64,000 nt of DNA from Arctopsyche grandis (taxonomy: Eukaryota > Arthropoda > Insecta > Trichoptera > Hydropsychidae), in assembly GCF_051622035.1 (NCBI RefSeq), contig NC_135359.1, positions 27,557,501-27,621,500 of the forward strand, read 5' to 3'. Every line of letters starts with the position of its first letter. The first letter of the stretch is position 1. This document shows, one piece after another, positions 21,413 through 33,299 of this stretch. A program made the position numbers and the translations under genes. The notes below the pieces were generated by a model. It was not told the origin of the DNA, made no database searches, and worked only from the letters and a program-made list of their open reading frames with translations.

Positions 21413-21699
21413 CTTCAAGGATGTTGAATATTGGTTGGTCATCGAAAGAACAATGTCCTAATTGTGGGATTGGGGGTAAAACACTATATGTTCATAAATG
21501 AACTTGAAAATGTGGAGTCTCTCTTTTCGTCTGGAAAACCAAAACCAAAAAAATATTAAAACCAAAACATTTAGTTATGAACAGCATAACTAAATGTTTT
21601 GGTTTTATGACTGTTTTTCTGGTGTTCAACACTATATTTATCACAAGGTAAGATTTTTACACTGCTCGCATGCACTTCAATTTTTTATATATATTTTTT
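21413..21699. repeat. Spacer with perfect 22-bp hairpin
   Basis: 21558-21579 is a perfect reverse complement of 21585-21606, with a 5-nt loop AACAG. The arm core is CCAAAACATTTAGTTATG. The flanks do not extend the stem. It could be a transposon end structure; nothing else was recognised here. Confidence 0.65.
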
Positions 21700-21938
21700 C
21701 GGTCTCCCGTACTCACGTACATACTCACTTAATTTGCAAGCTTTTCCTCCCGTATTCTGCCTAAAAGCCTGTTCCTCTTGTTCCTGTTGTATCCTGCTCG
21801 CGCAAATTAAGTGAGTATGTACCGTTTACCATGCACCCTTTTTTTGATCTTTCGACTTAAGAATTTTCGATTTTCGATCTTTGCCTTCCGATATTTGCGT
21901 TTTCGGGCGTTTCACATTCGGGCCCGTGAGGTAGACCC
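21700..21938. mobile_element. Foldback-family element, short copy
   Basis: The right end reads back as GGGTCTACCTCACGGGCC and the left end is GGTCTCCCGT. The interior shares acatactcacttaatttgc, tgttcctcttgttcctgt and gtttaccatgcaccc with the foldback at 42960-43331. T-rich 8-bp flanks are compatible with a target duplication. The left arm is internally deleted. Confidence 0.65.
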
Positions 21939-22084
21939 ATTTTTTTATAGTAATATGATTCATACAAATGCTGATAAAATTAAAAGACGGCCCTGCATAC
22001 AATGGACAAATTCTGATCGATTTGAGTCATACAAACGATCGTGGCATGATTCGAAAAGTCACCATCCATTGTTCTGTCGGTGAA

Positions 22085-22425
22085 AATTGACAATGGTGCC
22101 AATGTAACGATATCGTGGGGTGTTGGGTTTCGGTTGATCGAGCAGCGGTCGGCTAATTGATCATTAGCGCCGATTCGTCAGTGGGTGTATCGCACGACGC
22201 GGTCAGCGGGAACTTATCATTTTCATATTTCGTAATTAATTTTATTGGCATTGATGGCCGCCCACCGCACTCTGGTGAACTTGAAGGCTCAATCGTAAAA
22301 GCTCTGAAAGTTCGACGCGTTGCACCGTCACGCCCACGATTCGGTGCATTCGAAATGCACCAACTGCAATGCTATGCAATTAAAACGCGACGCGCGTATC
22401 GGTAGTCGCCTCGGCCATTTTTACA
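22085..22425. other. GC-richer single-copy island (candidate conserved noncoding)
   Basis: Several hundred bases of balanced composition inside AT-rich repeats, with no match elsewhere in the window. Frames exist (for example 22157-22405) but show no recognisable domain and lack splice context. It is a candidate cis-regulatory element by composition only. Confidence 0.35.
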
Positions 22426-22456
22426 TTTTAATGTCCATGTATACATACATAATATG

Positions 22457-23389
22457 TGGGTGACCGTAAAAAAGTCGGCAGTGAAAAAGTCGAAAATGAT
22501 CGTTTACCATGCATACATATTTTGATTTTTAAATGCTTTTTATTATTACGAAATTATGTTCACAATACATCTTATATCTATTTTAATAGCTACTGATCTA
22601 CTGATCATTTTCTATTTTACAATTTAATTTAATTTGGTTAGTAATCACAGTATTATATTATTCTAATGTTAATCTAAAGCATAATAGGAAAAAGAGCTCA
22701 AAAACCTATTTACAATCCTTATAAATGTTCATAGTACATCTAATACATAATATGAATTAAAGACTCTCTAAAGTCGATGACCTAAAGCAGATTGTGTTTA
22801 GGTAATCTGTGTTTATACCTGAAGGGTATAGACATTTTGTTGTAATCACCGAGACTCTTCACAAGTGTGTTAGTATGGTTATTAGTGATAGAATCTACTG
22901 GTTAGTTTGTTAGTAATGTCTGTAACAAACGGAATATTATATATGGCATGCAGTTTTTTCAGGTTAGTATATATGGGTGTATTATAAATTATTTTTAGGG
23001 ATTTATTTTGTATTACTTGGAGCTTGGAAAGGTTAGCATTCGAGGTGTTACGTATGAAATATACATATGAAAAACGATTAGTATATTGTATATCAGTGGC
23101 GTGCGGTAAAAGTCTCTCTCCCCCCGTCACACATCCTTACTTAATTTGCGCGAGTTGGATACAACAGGAACAAGAGGAACAGGCTTTTCCTCCCGTATCC
23201 TGCGCGCGCACATTAAACAAGGCTGTATGACAAAAAGAGAGATAATTTCACCGCATGCCACTCATATATATTATATATACATAGTATCGTTTACCATGCA
23301 CCTTTTTTTTTGATCTTTCGATTTTCGATCTTTGCCTTCCGATGTTTGTTTTTTCGACCTTTTCACTTTCGGTGCCGTAAGGTAGACCC
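22457..23389. mobile_element. Foldback-family element interrupted by a Jockey copy
   Basis: Left part 22457-22520 (GGGTGACCGTAA ... gtttaccatgcatacatat). Right part 23069-23389 ends ggtgccgtaaggtagaccc. Perfect 8-bp duplication ATAATATG at 22449-22456 and 23390-23397. The interior matches 30858-31120 almost word for word (gacaaaaagagagataattt, ccgcatgccactcatatata). The Jockey tail at 22521-23060 is nested in it. Confidence 0.75.
22521..23060 (-). mobile_element. Jockey-like LINE 3' fragment, TSD ATACATAT
   Basis: 5'-truncated copy with perfect 8-bp duplication ATACATAT (22513-22520, 23061-23068). The minus strand encodes the last reverse-transcriptase residues (SKLQVIQNKSLKIIYNTPIY) and the family 3' tail. 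It inserted into a foldback element, so it is younger than its host. Confidence 0.8.
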
Positions 23390-23397
23390 ATAATATG

Positions 23398-23849
23398 GGT
23401 TTGGTGCAAATGATCGAAAAGCGCCAGACAGATTGGACCACAGATTAACTGGATGGCTGCTTTAAACGCAATTCTCGACTTCACGAATGAAAAATTGCAC
23501 ATCAGATGACGAGTAACCTTTCGATGTGTACAGATGCAATTATTAAAATGGTAATTATTAAAATTGAGTTGGATCTTTCAGGCAAGTTTTTAATAATTTA
23601 ATAAGGAAAAATTCGGAACTAAAGTATCAGAAGCACAGAACGTATGTATACAGGGTAGGTATGTCGGGACTTTGGGTAGATTTCGCTTAGTGTAAGTGCG
23701 AGCAGTGCGCACGCCTAAGGTACACGTGTCGTTAATCTGTGATTCAGTCTGTCTGGCGCTTTTCGATCGTTTGCACCGCATCGCCATAATATGTAATATG
23801 TATGTTGGTCAGAGGTTGTGTAATTACAAGGACAATTTGTGTGCGTCAT
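23398..23849. other. Intergenic, nothing recognised
   Basis: A block around 23740-23790 (gtctggcgcttttcgatcgt) is the reverse complement of 23410-23435, a short local inverted repeat. No gene was found. Confidence 0.35.
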
Positions 23850-24400
23850 GGAACTTGGTTATATAGACTAGTGGTGAGCATAAAATACTTTGATCAAAGT
23901 GGTCACGGGTTCAAATCCCACTGGTTTCTGTTGGCCAGACTTTGGATTTGTGACTCCAGGTCAATCGTTTCCTGTCAGGGATTGCCAATTTATATGATTT
24001 CCATTGAAACGGTTCTAATAAATTGGCAACCTTACCTATTTTCTCGCAAAATCTCGAGTTTTCAGGCATCTCGAATTTCTCACTGACCTGGGTGAGTGCA
24101 CGCGTAAATAAAAAACATAAGTGCCCAGATAATAGACACATTATTGGATCGGGGAAGCTGTGATGGGGAACTTGTTCTTTATAAAGAGGTACACGGTAGA
24201 TCAGATTATTCTGGAGTGAGCGATGGTTTCATGTGGACCTCCGGAATCGTTGAATAAATGCTGAATTTGGATCCTGAACCAACCCCTACGCAACAACACT
24301 AATCAAACTACATAACTTGTATCAAATGTACAATGTTTATTTCCATGAAGGCGAATCGGGGTTACCCGTTAGGCATTCTTGGTATAGATAAAAAACATTA
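23850..24400 (+). mobile_element. tRNA-derived SINE carrying an LTR fragment
   Basis: The SINE head (23860-23930) has a box-B-like GGGTTCAAATCCC. The body reads tttgtgactccaggtcaatcg and gaaacggttctaataaattg. An LTR segment (about 24079-24297) interrupts it with TTATAAAG, AATAAA and the ending CCCTACGCAACA. The SINE 3' tail then resumes (acttgtatcaaatgtacaatg to about 24400). The same composite is at 26205-26810. Confidence 0.7.
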
Positions 24401-25090
24401 ACGACCGGTGTATGGGATTGAAATGAACTACTCACATATTTATTTATAACAATTTTGTCATAGTGACCTTACACATGAGTTCCAAATCGTCACTATGGCT
24501 AAACAAAAAATGAAAATAGTATGCAATAAGATCAGAATAAAATAAAATATAATAAAAAAAAACAAAACTAGCATAAATATAAAACAAATAATCAAAAACA
24601 AATACAATAATAATACGTTACGATCTTAAATTAAATAATCCCTCAACCAGATTCGCATATTTTAGATTAAACAAATCCAAGTTAATACGTAGAGATCTGG
24701 TTTAGGAGCTTGATGCCCCTGGCAACAGGCGACGAAACTATCAAATTGGTACTTGACCCAGGTGAGGAGAATAAATTGCGGTATCTAATGTATCTGAGTT
24801 GGCTGGGAACATTGAAGCTCAATTTTGCAAGAATTTGAGGATTGCACACCAAGTCAACCAGTAATTTATAGAAATATTTCCTCAAATATGTATGTATACT
24901 CTACGTGGTGACTTGAGGGAATTATAACCTAGTGCTCCCAGCAGGTAAGCACTAGGATAGAGCCAAGGATAGCGACTGTAAACTATCATACATATACTCG
25001 TAGGTATATCTGAGAAACTTCCTCTGTACTCTCTTGATTCTCAAACAATGTACCCTATCACTAGAGCTCCGTATAATAGAAGAAAACTCA
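24401..25090 (-). mobile_element. Decayed CR1/Jockey-group LINE, RT C-terminus
   Basis: The minus strand of 24640-25080 shows broken similarity to the end of LINE reverse transcriptases: LxRSILEFSSxI, then an RIKRVQRKFLRY-like block and SLxxRR-like residues. These match the arrangement of 47600-48193. The tail (24401-24600) is A-rich. There are several frameshifts. Confidence 0.5.
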
Positions 25091-25630
25091 AGAATGCTTC
25101 GTACTAGCGAATCATATAGGATACGGAGTACTAATGCACCCTGGATACATGTCTATTATGTTTTTAAGCCCGATGATAAAGTAATTATGGCTCGTGATTC
25201 TTTCATATGCAAATGCAATGACATAATCTGTAATATCGTCAAACTTAGCTTCATAAAATTGATAGAGATTATATAATGCATGCATTGCGCTTTAATGCTC
25301 GTCGACTATCATTATTCAAATTATGACCATCAAGAAATTTAACGCCGCAATTTAATGGAAATTAATGAAAAATTTTAGCATTTCAATTTTATGCTGTGTA
25401 GTTAACGATACGTGTATTAAATTAAGTGATACGCAACGCAACCCACTCACATTATCGAACCCATTGGCAGTTAGTGTATTTCAATATCAGTATTGCAATT
25501 ATTTAAAATTTCAGGTAATGCATTTCATCATCTAAAGTTGAAGCTTCATATATGTATAAATGTAGATATATTAAAAATTTATTCCAATTAATTCTATTAA
25601 AAAAATTACATCTTCTTATTTTAATTTACA
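25091..25630. other. AT-rich intergenic, nothing recognised
   Basis: Low-complexity AT-rich DNA. No exon or repeat family was identified. Confidence 0.35.
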
Positions 25631-26025
25631 TAGATATACCAGATAGATCTATACCAGGAAGGCCTAACAGGTAGACCCCAATGCGCCTTCCTAGACAATA
25701 AATTAATTACAGACATTGCAGCATTTTTATCACATAAATCACTGTATTTACGAACACGAAATTAAGAATTAATTAATTAATTAATCCATTGAGACATCTA
25801 TGGATTTAGACTTTAACATACATTTTTACATATTGTACACAAATCAAATTCAGATATTTGTGACAGCAGGTAGGATGATTTTTGCCAATTTAAGGAACCG
25901 TTTCAATGCAAATCAGATAAATTGGCAAAATCTGATAAGAAACGATCGATTTGGAGTCACACATATCCAAGTCTAACCAGCAGTATTAAAGATTAACACG
26001 GGATCGAAACCGGAACCTACATATA
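25631..26025 (-). mobile_element. tRNA-derived SINE, minus strand
   Basis: Reversed, it has a box-B-like GGTTTCGATCCCG, then cttggatatgtgtgactccaa-like, aacgatcg and gccaatttatctgattt-like body, and the ggcgcattggggtctacctg-like tail. It is near full length and diverged from the copy at 27611. Confidence 0.7.
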
Positions 26026-26204
26026 TATAATTCCTTAACAACATTAATGGTTATTTGATGGAAAAAATATAAAATTTTTCGAATCGTCCCGTTTTGAGTC
26101 TTGGGAAATATGATCACTCTAATGATGCATCAATGGAATTTGAATGCTCGGCTTACCTGGCAGGATCCATCTTAACAATGCCAATTTAACTAATGATTGG
26201 ACCT

Positions 26205-26810
26205 TGGATTTGTGACTCCAGGTCGATTATTTCCTATCAGGGTTTGCCAATTTATTTGATTTTCATTGAAAAGTTTCCAACAAATTGGCAACCTTACCCA
26301 TTTTCTCGCAAATCTCGAGTTTTCAGCAATCTCGAATTTCGCTGAATTGTTTAAATCGCTGCAATTTTACAAATTTGACCATAGATGTCTCTGTGGATGT
26401 AAATTGATATGTATTTACTTTGTATAATACTGTAACATGGGAACATGGGAGAGAGTATCCACTGTCTAAGAGCATTCGAGGGTGAAAAATAGAAACCCCG
26501 GATTAGGCTAACGGGACTCAGTAAGTACCCAGACAAAGGATACGCTTAGTTCTCACTGACCTGGGCGAGTGCATGCGTAAACAAAAAACTCGCCAGGATA
26601 GACCTTTAGGTGCCTAGACAATAAACACATAAATGGATCGGGGAAGCTGTGATGGGCAACTTGTCCTTTATAAGGAGGTACACACGGTAGATCAGATTAA
26701 TGAATAAATACTAATAATACTTGTATCAAATGTACAATGTTTCTGGCCAGGAAGGTGCATTTGCGGTTACCTGTTAGGCTTCCTGGTATAAATTAAAAAT
26801 AAATAAACTT
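26205..26810 (+). mobile_element. SINE interrupted by an LTR fragment (second composite)
   Basis: SINE body 26205-26430 and tail 26714-26810 surround an LTR-like insert 26431-26713. The insert begins TGTAACATGGG and contains TTATAAGG and AATAAA. ATAATAC is repeated at both junctions (26424-26430, 26714-26720). The LTR shares atggatcggggaagctgtga with 24150-24200. Confidence 0.7.
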
Positions 26811-26849
26811 AAATATCAATATTTGGTATATCTACATATATGGCCGTCT

Positions 26850-27140
26850 TTAGGTGGCTCTGATTTAACGCTGGGTTCTCGAATCTTCTTGAACTTGCAG
26901 CATTCGAAGGAGGACAGGTCCTGCGAACTACCAGTGTTTGAGGGCGTCGTACAATTAGCCGGTCGTCCCTGTCTCGGGCTATGTAGGTGAACCGGTTAAC
27001 CGGCTTCCACACAAACAAATATCGCGGATTTAATTTGCATTTAATCGAGCCGGGGTGTCGTTGCCGCTCGCGTGCCATCATCATTATTATTATTTAAATT
27101 TAAAACGTGCACATCCTTAATTTTAATCGCGTGGGCGAAG
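26850..27140. other. GC-richer single-copy island
   Basis: Includes aatttgcatttaatcgagcc (an octamer ATTTGCAT) and ggttaaccggct. It is unlike flanking repeats and has no match elsewhere in the window. The 91-codon minus-strand frame here has no recognised domain. A regulatory role is inferred from composition only. Confidence 0.35.
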
Positions 27141-27610
27141 TCGAGTGAAATGCACCTTTAAATGGATTGCATTGATTTTGCATTTTCGAAAATCCTTTTC
27201 GCAACCGTTTGTCCTTCCTTGTCGGTTGAAGTATGGTTATTGTGATTTTGCTCAAGTGTTGTTGCGTATTACGCACGATGACTCCTGGCTCTATGGCTGG
27301 TTTGCTGGTGTAATCGATACAAGCTTTTGCATCAAATTAAACGACAACTTCGTAAATATTATGAAGCGGCATGCGTGTGCAAGTGCACGATTTTCACAGC
27401 GTTGCTCAACGTGTTTGCAAATTTTGTTTAACATTTTTTTGCCACGTTCATTGGGCTTGCTCATTTCTTGAATACTTTAGTATATTTGAGTGTGTAAAGG
27501 TTTTATTATCATACATACAATATATAATATCGCCATTATGTCTTTGTATCTGTGTGTGTATCTGCGATAACGCTTGCCGTACTATAGTCGTTTCCATTTG
27601 ACATGTATTT

Positions 27611-28060
27611 CCTTTAGCCAGCAGCATAGCTCGGTCGTTAAGCTTCTGCTTAGCGTCGAGAGGCGCCGGGTTTGATCCCATGAGCTGACCTCTATTGAAA
27701 ATATTTTTTTGAGTATATCTGTAGTGCTGCTGGTCAGTCCTGGATTGGTGACTGGAGGTCGATCGTTTCCTATCAGAGTTTGCCAATTTTTCTCTGATTT
27801 CATTGTTGAAACGGTTCCCGGTAAAATTGGCTAAATATCCTTCCTATCTACTATGTCACCACTATTCGAGATTGATGTACAATAAAATTGATGTACAATT
27901 CATAGATGTCTCGTTAATTTGCGAGTTTTTCAGTTTCTCGTAATTCAGCGACTTGTATAAAAAATGCTGCAATGTTTGTAATTGGCCAGGAAAGCGCATT
28001 GTGGTTACTTGTAAGGCCTTCCTTGTATATGTTCATATATGTAAAAACTAATTAAATAAA
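27611..28060 (+). mobile_element. Full-length tRNA-derived SINE
   Basis: The best copy in the window. The box-A-like tagctcggtcgttaagc and box-B-like GGGTTTGATCCC lie 30-40 bp apart in a tRNA-related head. The body shared by all copies follows (ggaggtcgatcgtttcctat, cattgttgaaacggttccc). The tail is ggccaggaaagcgcattgtg ... ccttccttgtat with a short A/T-rich end. Confidence 0.8.
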
Positions 28061-28773
28061 TAAAATATGTACGCCACAGCTAAAACATTGCCAACAAAAT
28101 GTACGAATATACTAACGAAAGAAAAAAACTTCTATATATACTGTTTGCAACCAATTTTTCCTCTAGGCAAGTCTCTGAGCATTTAGCACCATCTATTGAA
28201 CATTTATTTATTTAATTAATTAATTAATTCATTTTTCTATCGGGAGTTTTATATTGTTTACATGTTTATATAGTAGGTTTTTACCTTTTTTTTCATATTA
28301 AAAAATTAAATATAAATATTAAATCAAATATATAAAGGGGAGGGGAGGGAGAAACTCACAAGAATTTAGGTAGAAAAATCGTCCTTCTAGCTACGTAACC
28401 CGCGCATTACCGTTTCAATTTCTTTATTTTTTTATTTATTTAAAATTTATATTTAGCATGATGACATGGTAATGTTTGTACATACATATATACATATGTA
28501 CTTATATAAAATTATAAAATTATTATTATAAATTTGAAATTACATATATTCAATGAAATCCGACAAATGTTGCTGGTTAATCTCTTCATTCTCCATTATA
28601 TCAAATACACTTATTAGTACAAAAATATGACCTTATTTTATATATGTATGTAGAAATTGCTCTGTTAGAATATAAAAATAGCAAGAAAATCTAGTGCTAA
28701 TTGGTTAAATTAATAACTCAATCTAACGAGATTGTAGATTTATCACCATTGTGGTATATGTATATATGTATAT
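28061..28773. other. AT-rich intergenic with simple repeats
   Basis: Contains attaattaattaattaattc (near 28215) and TACATA-type microsatellites. No gene was found. Confidence 0.35.
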
Positions 28774-29004
28774 GTTACAGGTGAAATGTATTTTGAGATG
28801 TTATATATTTTGACCAGTTGGAATATAATTCGCCATATGAATCTACTTACGTGGGTTAGACGGAATATACATATTCCAACTAGTCAAAATATATTACAAC
28901 TGAAAATACACTTCAACTATAACAGTAGTTGGTACCAGGTTAGATGGAATATATTCTAACTAGTCAAAATATATTATAACTGGAAGATACACTGCAACTG
29001 TAAC
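28774..29004. mobile_element. Palindromic MITE, 231 bp
   Basis: Starts GTTACAG and ends CTGTAAC. The arms (tgttatatattttgaccagttgg-like and ccaactagtcaaaatatatt-like) pair over about 55 bp, and the right arm is present twice. ATATGTATAT flanks both sides (28764-28773, 29005-29014) but is low complexity. Superfamily not assigned. Confidence 0.7.
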
Positions 29005-29459
29005 ATATGTATATGTACATACATATATTGATGATTTGAATATTTACAAAGTCTAAGCGATCGGTTGTTGGGATACGATTTATAAAACAGAGTGATTCAG
29101 CTTTAAAGGTGAAGAATTGTATAAACTACAGAATATTTGTATATATGTATGTATGTACATTTATTTTTTAAATTTAAATATCATGTATAATCGGAAATCG
29201 CATGTGAGATGGTCTACATTGTTCAACGTCGGAAAACAACTTAGGAAAATGTCAAGAATCACCTCAACTACTACCAGAGTTACGCCATAAAAGGCTTCCG
29301 TTGCATCGCGTTGCGTCAAACGTGTATACATACATAAGTAGGATGCACTAAATGCAAATGTAAATATTAAAATAAATCCCGTTATTGAGGAAATTCGTTA
29401 AATATAATTTGAAAATTAACGCACTTGTACATAATCCATACTTGGGACTTTATGTCCCT

Positions 29460-29960
29460 AATAATTATGTGCGAAACTTACACAAGACAAAAGTTCTACT
29501 TTTGATATCTGAGAAAAACATAAAAAACTTCTAGAGAAAAATCTCTAGAGAAAAAGTACTACGTTCGGTTTAGGAAAAAATATTAAGGTAATAATTTCTA
29601 TTACAAGTAAAAAAAATTCAGTCCGATTTGATTAGCGGTTTGGGAGATAATTGAATTCAAAAACTTAAAAAAAAGAGGACACCTATAAGGGGAGGTACCA
29701 TTTCCGGTCAACTTGAAAAAAATTACGTCGTATCGATAAGAATTTTAGTAACCGATACTAAGTTTCAGTTCGATTGGACGAACGGTGTTCAAAAAATCCC
29801 CAAAATACACTGACACACAATACACATACATACACTCATACAGAAACACAGACACATACACACATTTTTCTAGATCATAAAAAGGTGATTAGTGGTCGAT
29901 TCTGAGTTCGAATCAGTTAAAATATACTTCAAATATCATTGCGGTTGAGCACAATATCAG
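29460..29960 (+). repeat. Dispersed repeat, copy of 37850-38420
   Basis: Shares gataattgaattcaaaaact, gaggacacctataagg, gtaccatttccggtcaactt and gtcgattctgagttcgaatc with 37910-38400. A CACA-rich segment precedes a conserved tctagatcat end. It is probably the 3' part of an unidentified transposon; no coding region remains. Confidence 0.65.
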
Positions 29961-30504
29961 CGACACAATACGGGCCGTTCATACCATTTCGTGGAAACTG
30001 CAAGCAGGCGTCGAAACGGTCAGAGCAAAAAAATGGACTATGACTGTCATTGCTCATCACACCATTGTTCATTATATAATGTTGTTTTATGTTTTTTCCA
30101 TATTATTTTTGTAAAAATAATATTTTTTAAGAAATTTCTGCCAGCGCTGTAATCCCGGTATTCAGACTTGTATCAGCACCAGGATTCACGGTACCAGAAA
30201 ATACCGGGATCCCGGAATCCCGGTGCCCGGGATCTCGGGATTGGAAGCCTTATCGCATGCACACACACACAGAAACACGCGCAGACAACCACACAAATAG
30301 CGTTAGAATATGTGTTTTTTTTGTCGGCGTATACATATTTTATTGTTACAAATCAATACACACTCGCCATTACAGATTTGCTCCAATGCGACTGGTGTAC
30401 GTTAACGAAATACACAATACATAAACAATCAGAAATCAGAAATACAGTAATACATACATATACAAGCAGAATATATAGCATATAACAATTAATCAGAAAT
30501 AATA

Positions 30505-30835
30505 ATCATAGAGACATCTATGGATTATTTTTAGATTTTTTTTTGTATACAATTTTTATACATATAATAAATACGAAATTATAGAGATGTCTATAGAGAT
30601 ATTTATAGATTTCAGATTACTGTGTATAATTATTACAAATTATACACAGGCAGATTTTGTGACAACAGGATTAGATCTAATACCAATTTTCAGGAACCGT
30701 TTCAGCAATGATCAGATAAAATTGGCAAACTCTGATAGAGAAACGATCGATTTGGAGTCACAAAACCCCCAAATCTAACCAGCAGTGGCGAGGATTCGAA
30801 CCTTTGACCTCAGTGGTGCTAAATTGCTACTGCTG
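30505..30835 (-). mobile_element. tRNA-derived SINE, minus strand
   Basis: The head is at the right end (box-B-like GGTTCGAATCCTCG on the minus strand), followed by the shared SINE body. The left (3') part contains duplicated atagagatgtctat-type blocks. Confidence 0.7.
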
Positions 30836-30857
30836 GCAAATATGTATATGTATATAT

Positions 30858-31170
30858 TTTGGGTGACCGTAAAATAGCCGAAAGTGAAAAAGTCGAAAAT
30901 GTTCGTTTACCATGCATACATATGAAAAACGTCGTACATCCTCACTTAATTTGCGCGAGCAGGATACAACAGGAACAAGAGGAACAGGCTTTTCCTCCCG
31001 TATCCTGCGCGCGCACATTAATCTGTATGACAAAAAGAGAGATAATTTCACCGCATGCCACTCATATATATTATATATACATAGTACCGTTTACCATGAA
31101 CCCTTTTTTTATCTTTCGACATCTTTCTGTACGACATCTCTCTGTATTTTTCCGACCATTGTGGTGCATT
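30858..31170. mobile_element. Foldback-family element, partial
   Basis: GGGTGACCGTAA at the left. Its interior is nearly identical to 22457-22520 joined directly to 23069-23300, which shows the pre-insertion state of that locus. The right end has decayed after gtttaccatgaaccc. Confidence 0.65.
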
Positions 31171-31329
31171 AGGGATTCCTGTCATGCCGCAATAGCCCAA
31201 ACTTAAGCTTAAATAAATAATCTATGTATAGATATGCAGTGGCTACGCCAAAAATCGCCGAGACATGTTGATGATTTCGTTTCATTTTTTCATCCAATAT
31301 TTTTTGTATAATAAATTTATTTTTACGAC

Positions 31330-31650
31330 GCTGCATTGTAATAAGGTTCGCACCGGTTCAAATTGTTTTGAGGTCCATTATCGCACTTATTGGCGGTTAA
31401 CGGGCGTGCGATAAAGCTCGACTGGTTTCGCATGGAGCTTTTTGAGTGAAAATCGCGCCGTGAAAAGCTATTAACTCGCCCGGCCTGCGAATAATTAAGA
31501 CGTTCGATGGTCTGCTGGTTTATGCCAGTTACCATTTTTACTTTATTACGTCATTTCAGTGCACTCACTGACGACGTTCAACGGTGCCGACGGCCGTTCA
31601 AATTACCCCCCCATTTTTCGTTAAACACTTTAAACACGTTAAACACCGAC
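31330..31650. other. GC-richer single-copy island
   Basis: Sequence such as ggcggttaacgggcgtgcga and gccgacggccgttcaaatta stands out from the AT-rich surroundings and does not recur in the window. No coding domain was found. Confidence 0.35.
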
Positions 31651-31785
31651 CATTACGAAGTTCCATCTAACCTGATTTTGCATTTCTGATTTTTCACTAT
31701 TACGTTTGATATTTTTTGGCCCATTTACAAACCTTTGGCCCATTCACAAAACTACATGAACGCATGGTTCCACTTTCAACGATTT

Positions 31786-32479
31786 CACTGTACGACACGA
31801 AAACTGGTTCAGAGACGAGATATGACTTTTATTATAGATCTATGCCCAGTTAATACGAATCTGGTAATAAAAAATGTTGATTGGCTCGAGGTTCGGAGAT
31901 ATACATATGTGTTTTTTAAATCGCGCGATTTTTCTATATCTTGGTGTTGTTCGGTCGATGTCTCAAAATCTGTCAATTTCCTGTTCAAAATGAATATTAG
32001 AATCTATAGTCGGGTATTTTATCTTTCATTTGTAGTACTTTTCAGCTTTCAAATCTCTCTAAGTAGTCGTCCAGTTCAAATCAAAAGTCAAAAGTACGTA
32101 TTTTCATTTGGGATTTTTCCCACTGTTAATACTATTATATATTGAAACATGTCTATTGGAATAGTTTTCTGGCCACACTATTTTTATGTTTTCGTTTAAA
32201 AGGGCTAATTGCAAAAAGCTCGTACTGGTATTTACTCGTATTTACACGAATCTGAATTGAATTAATAGGGATAACATATTAAATTATCTTTATATGAGAA
32301 TTAAATAAAATTCCACGTAGAAAAATCATATTTCGACTATTCTTGTGGATTAATAACAAAAATTCTATTGATAAATTGCTTACCTTGATAAAATAAACTA
32401 ATTATCACTGGGCATATATCTATAAGAAAAGTCATATCTCGTCTCTGAACCAAAAAAAGTCGTAATTTGTCGAACAGTG
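31786..32479. mobile_element. MITE with CACTGTWCGACA ends, copy 1
   Basis: 694 bp. The left end CACTGTACGACACG continues to ggttcagagacgagatatga and is mirrored at the right end over about 65 bp. A second copy in the opposite orientation is at 54146-54678. A 136-codon frame inside is not conserved between copies, so it is not a gene. Target duplication is uncertain. Confidence 0.75.
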
Positions 32480-32546
32480 TTATTAACATTCAGGAGCATA
32501 TTGACGTCAAAATTCACACCCTATGAGCGTACATACATTTGTATAT

Positions 32547-33299
32547 AGGGTTGTCAGATTTCATGCAAGTCAAACCGGACACCTCCCAAAAAAAAAATCA
32601 GTTCTGTGACTTTTCTATAGATATAGTTTCAAATGAAGTGATAATATTTAGAATATCTATAGCTATTTTTTTCCGTTCTATTTTTAATATATGTAAATGA
32701 AAAGTGCTACAATTACAGAAGAAACCAAAGAGACTTCATTGAGAGGATTAGTGAAAAAATCTAATGAGGTTTTTGGTGCTTTTTCTTCAGCGAAAAAAAG
32801 CTTTTAAAGCTTCAAATAGCTTTAGAGTGCATTCTATTGCAGGTAATAGTGATAGCCAGCTAGTTTTTGAATGTGAGAGTAGATTTTTATATTCAATATT
32901 AGCAAAATCATAGAAATATTTTAGTCTTTCTGTTCTGACGGTGTCTATTCTGCGTCTGCGCGTGATGAATCAATCTGAGTGTGAGAAAATTATCGATCCA
33001 AGATAGATTAATTGATGCCTGATACACATTTTTTGTCTCCCTTCTACACATAGTTCTCCAGAAAGTATAAGACAGATAGTTCATTGTTGAATATTGTTAC
33101 AGTTTTTACCAGACTGTCTGTTCCAGACATCGACTTTTTGTTTATAGTTTATGTTAATTCCGAGTTAAAAACTTCTGTCCGACTTTAAAAAGTAGTAAAC
33201 CGGGACATTTGGGCGTCTCGAGAGGTTTGTTCGGGACACCGGGACACGAGACTTAAAACTGGTGACAGTCCCGATTAATCGGGACGCCTGACAACCCTA
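32547..33299. mobile_element. Non-autonomous DNA transposon with AGGGTTGTCAG ends
   Basis: Begins AGGGTTGTCAG and ends CTGACAACCCT, enclosing 753 bp. A second, inner inverted pair is seen (accggacacctccc; gggacgcc). Flanking TAT/ATA sequence makes the duplication unreadable. This is a hAT-like appearance only; no transposase frame survives. Confidence 0.65.

Noticed and set aside
27611..27690. tRNA gene
   Set aside because: Box A and B are present, but the arms do not fold as a full tRNA and the sequence continues into a SINE body seen at several loci.
31735..32145. 136-codon frame
   Set aside because: Lies mostly inside a MITE and is not preserved in the second copy.
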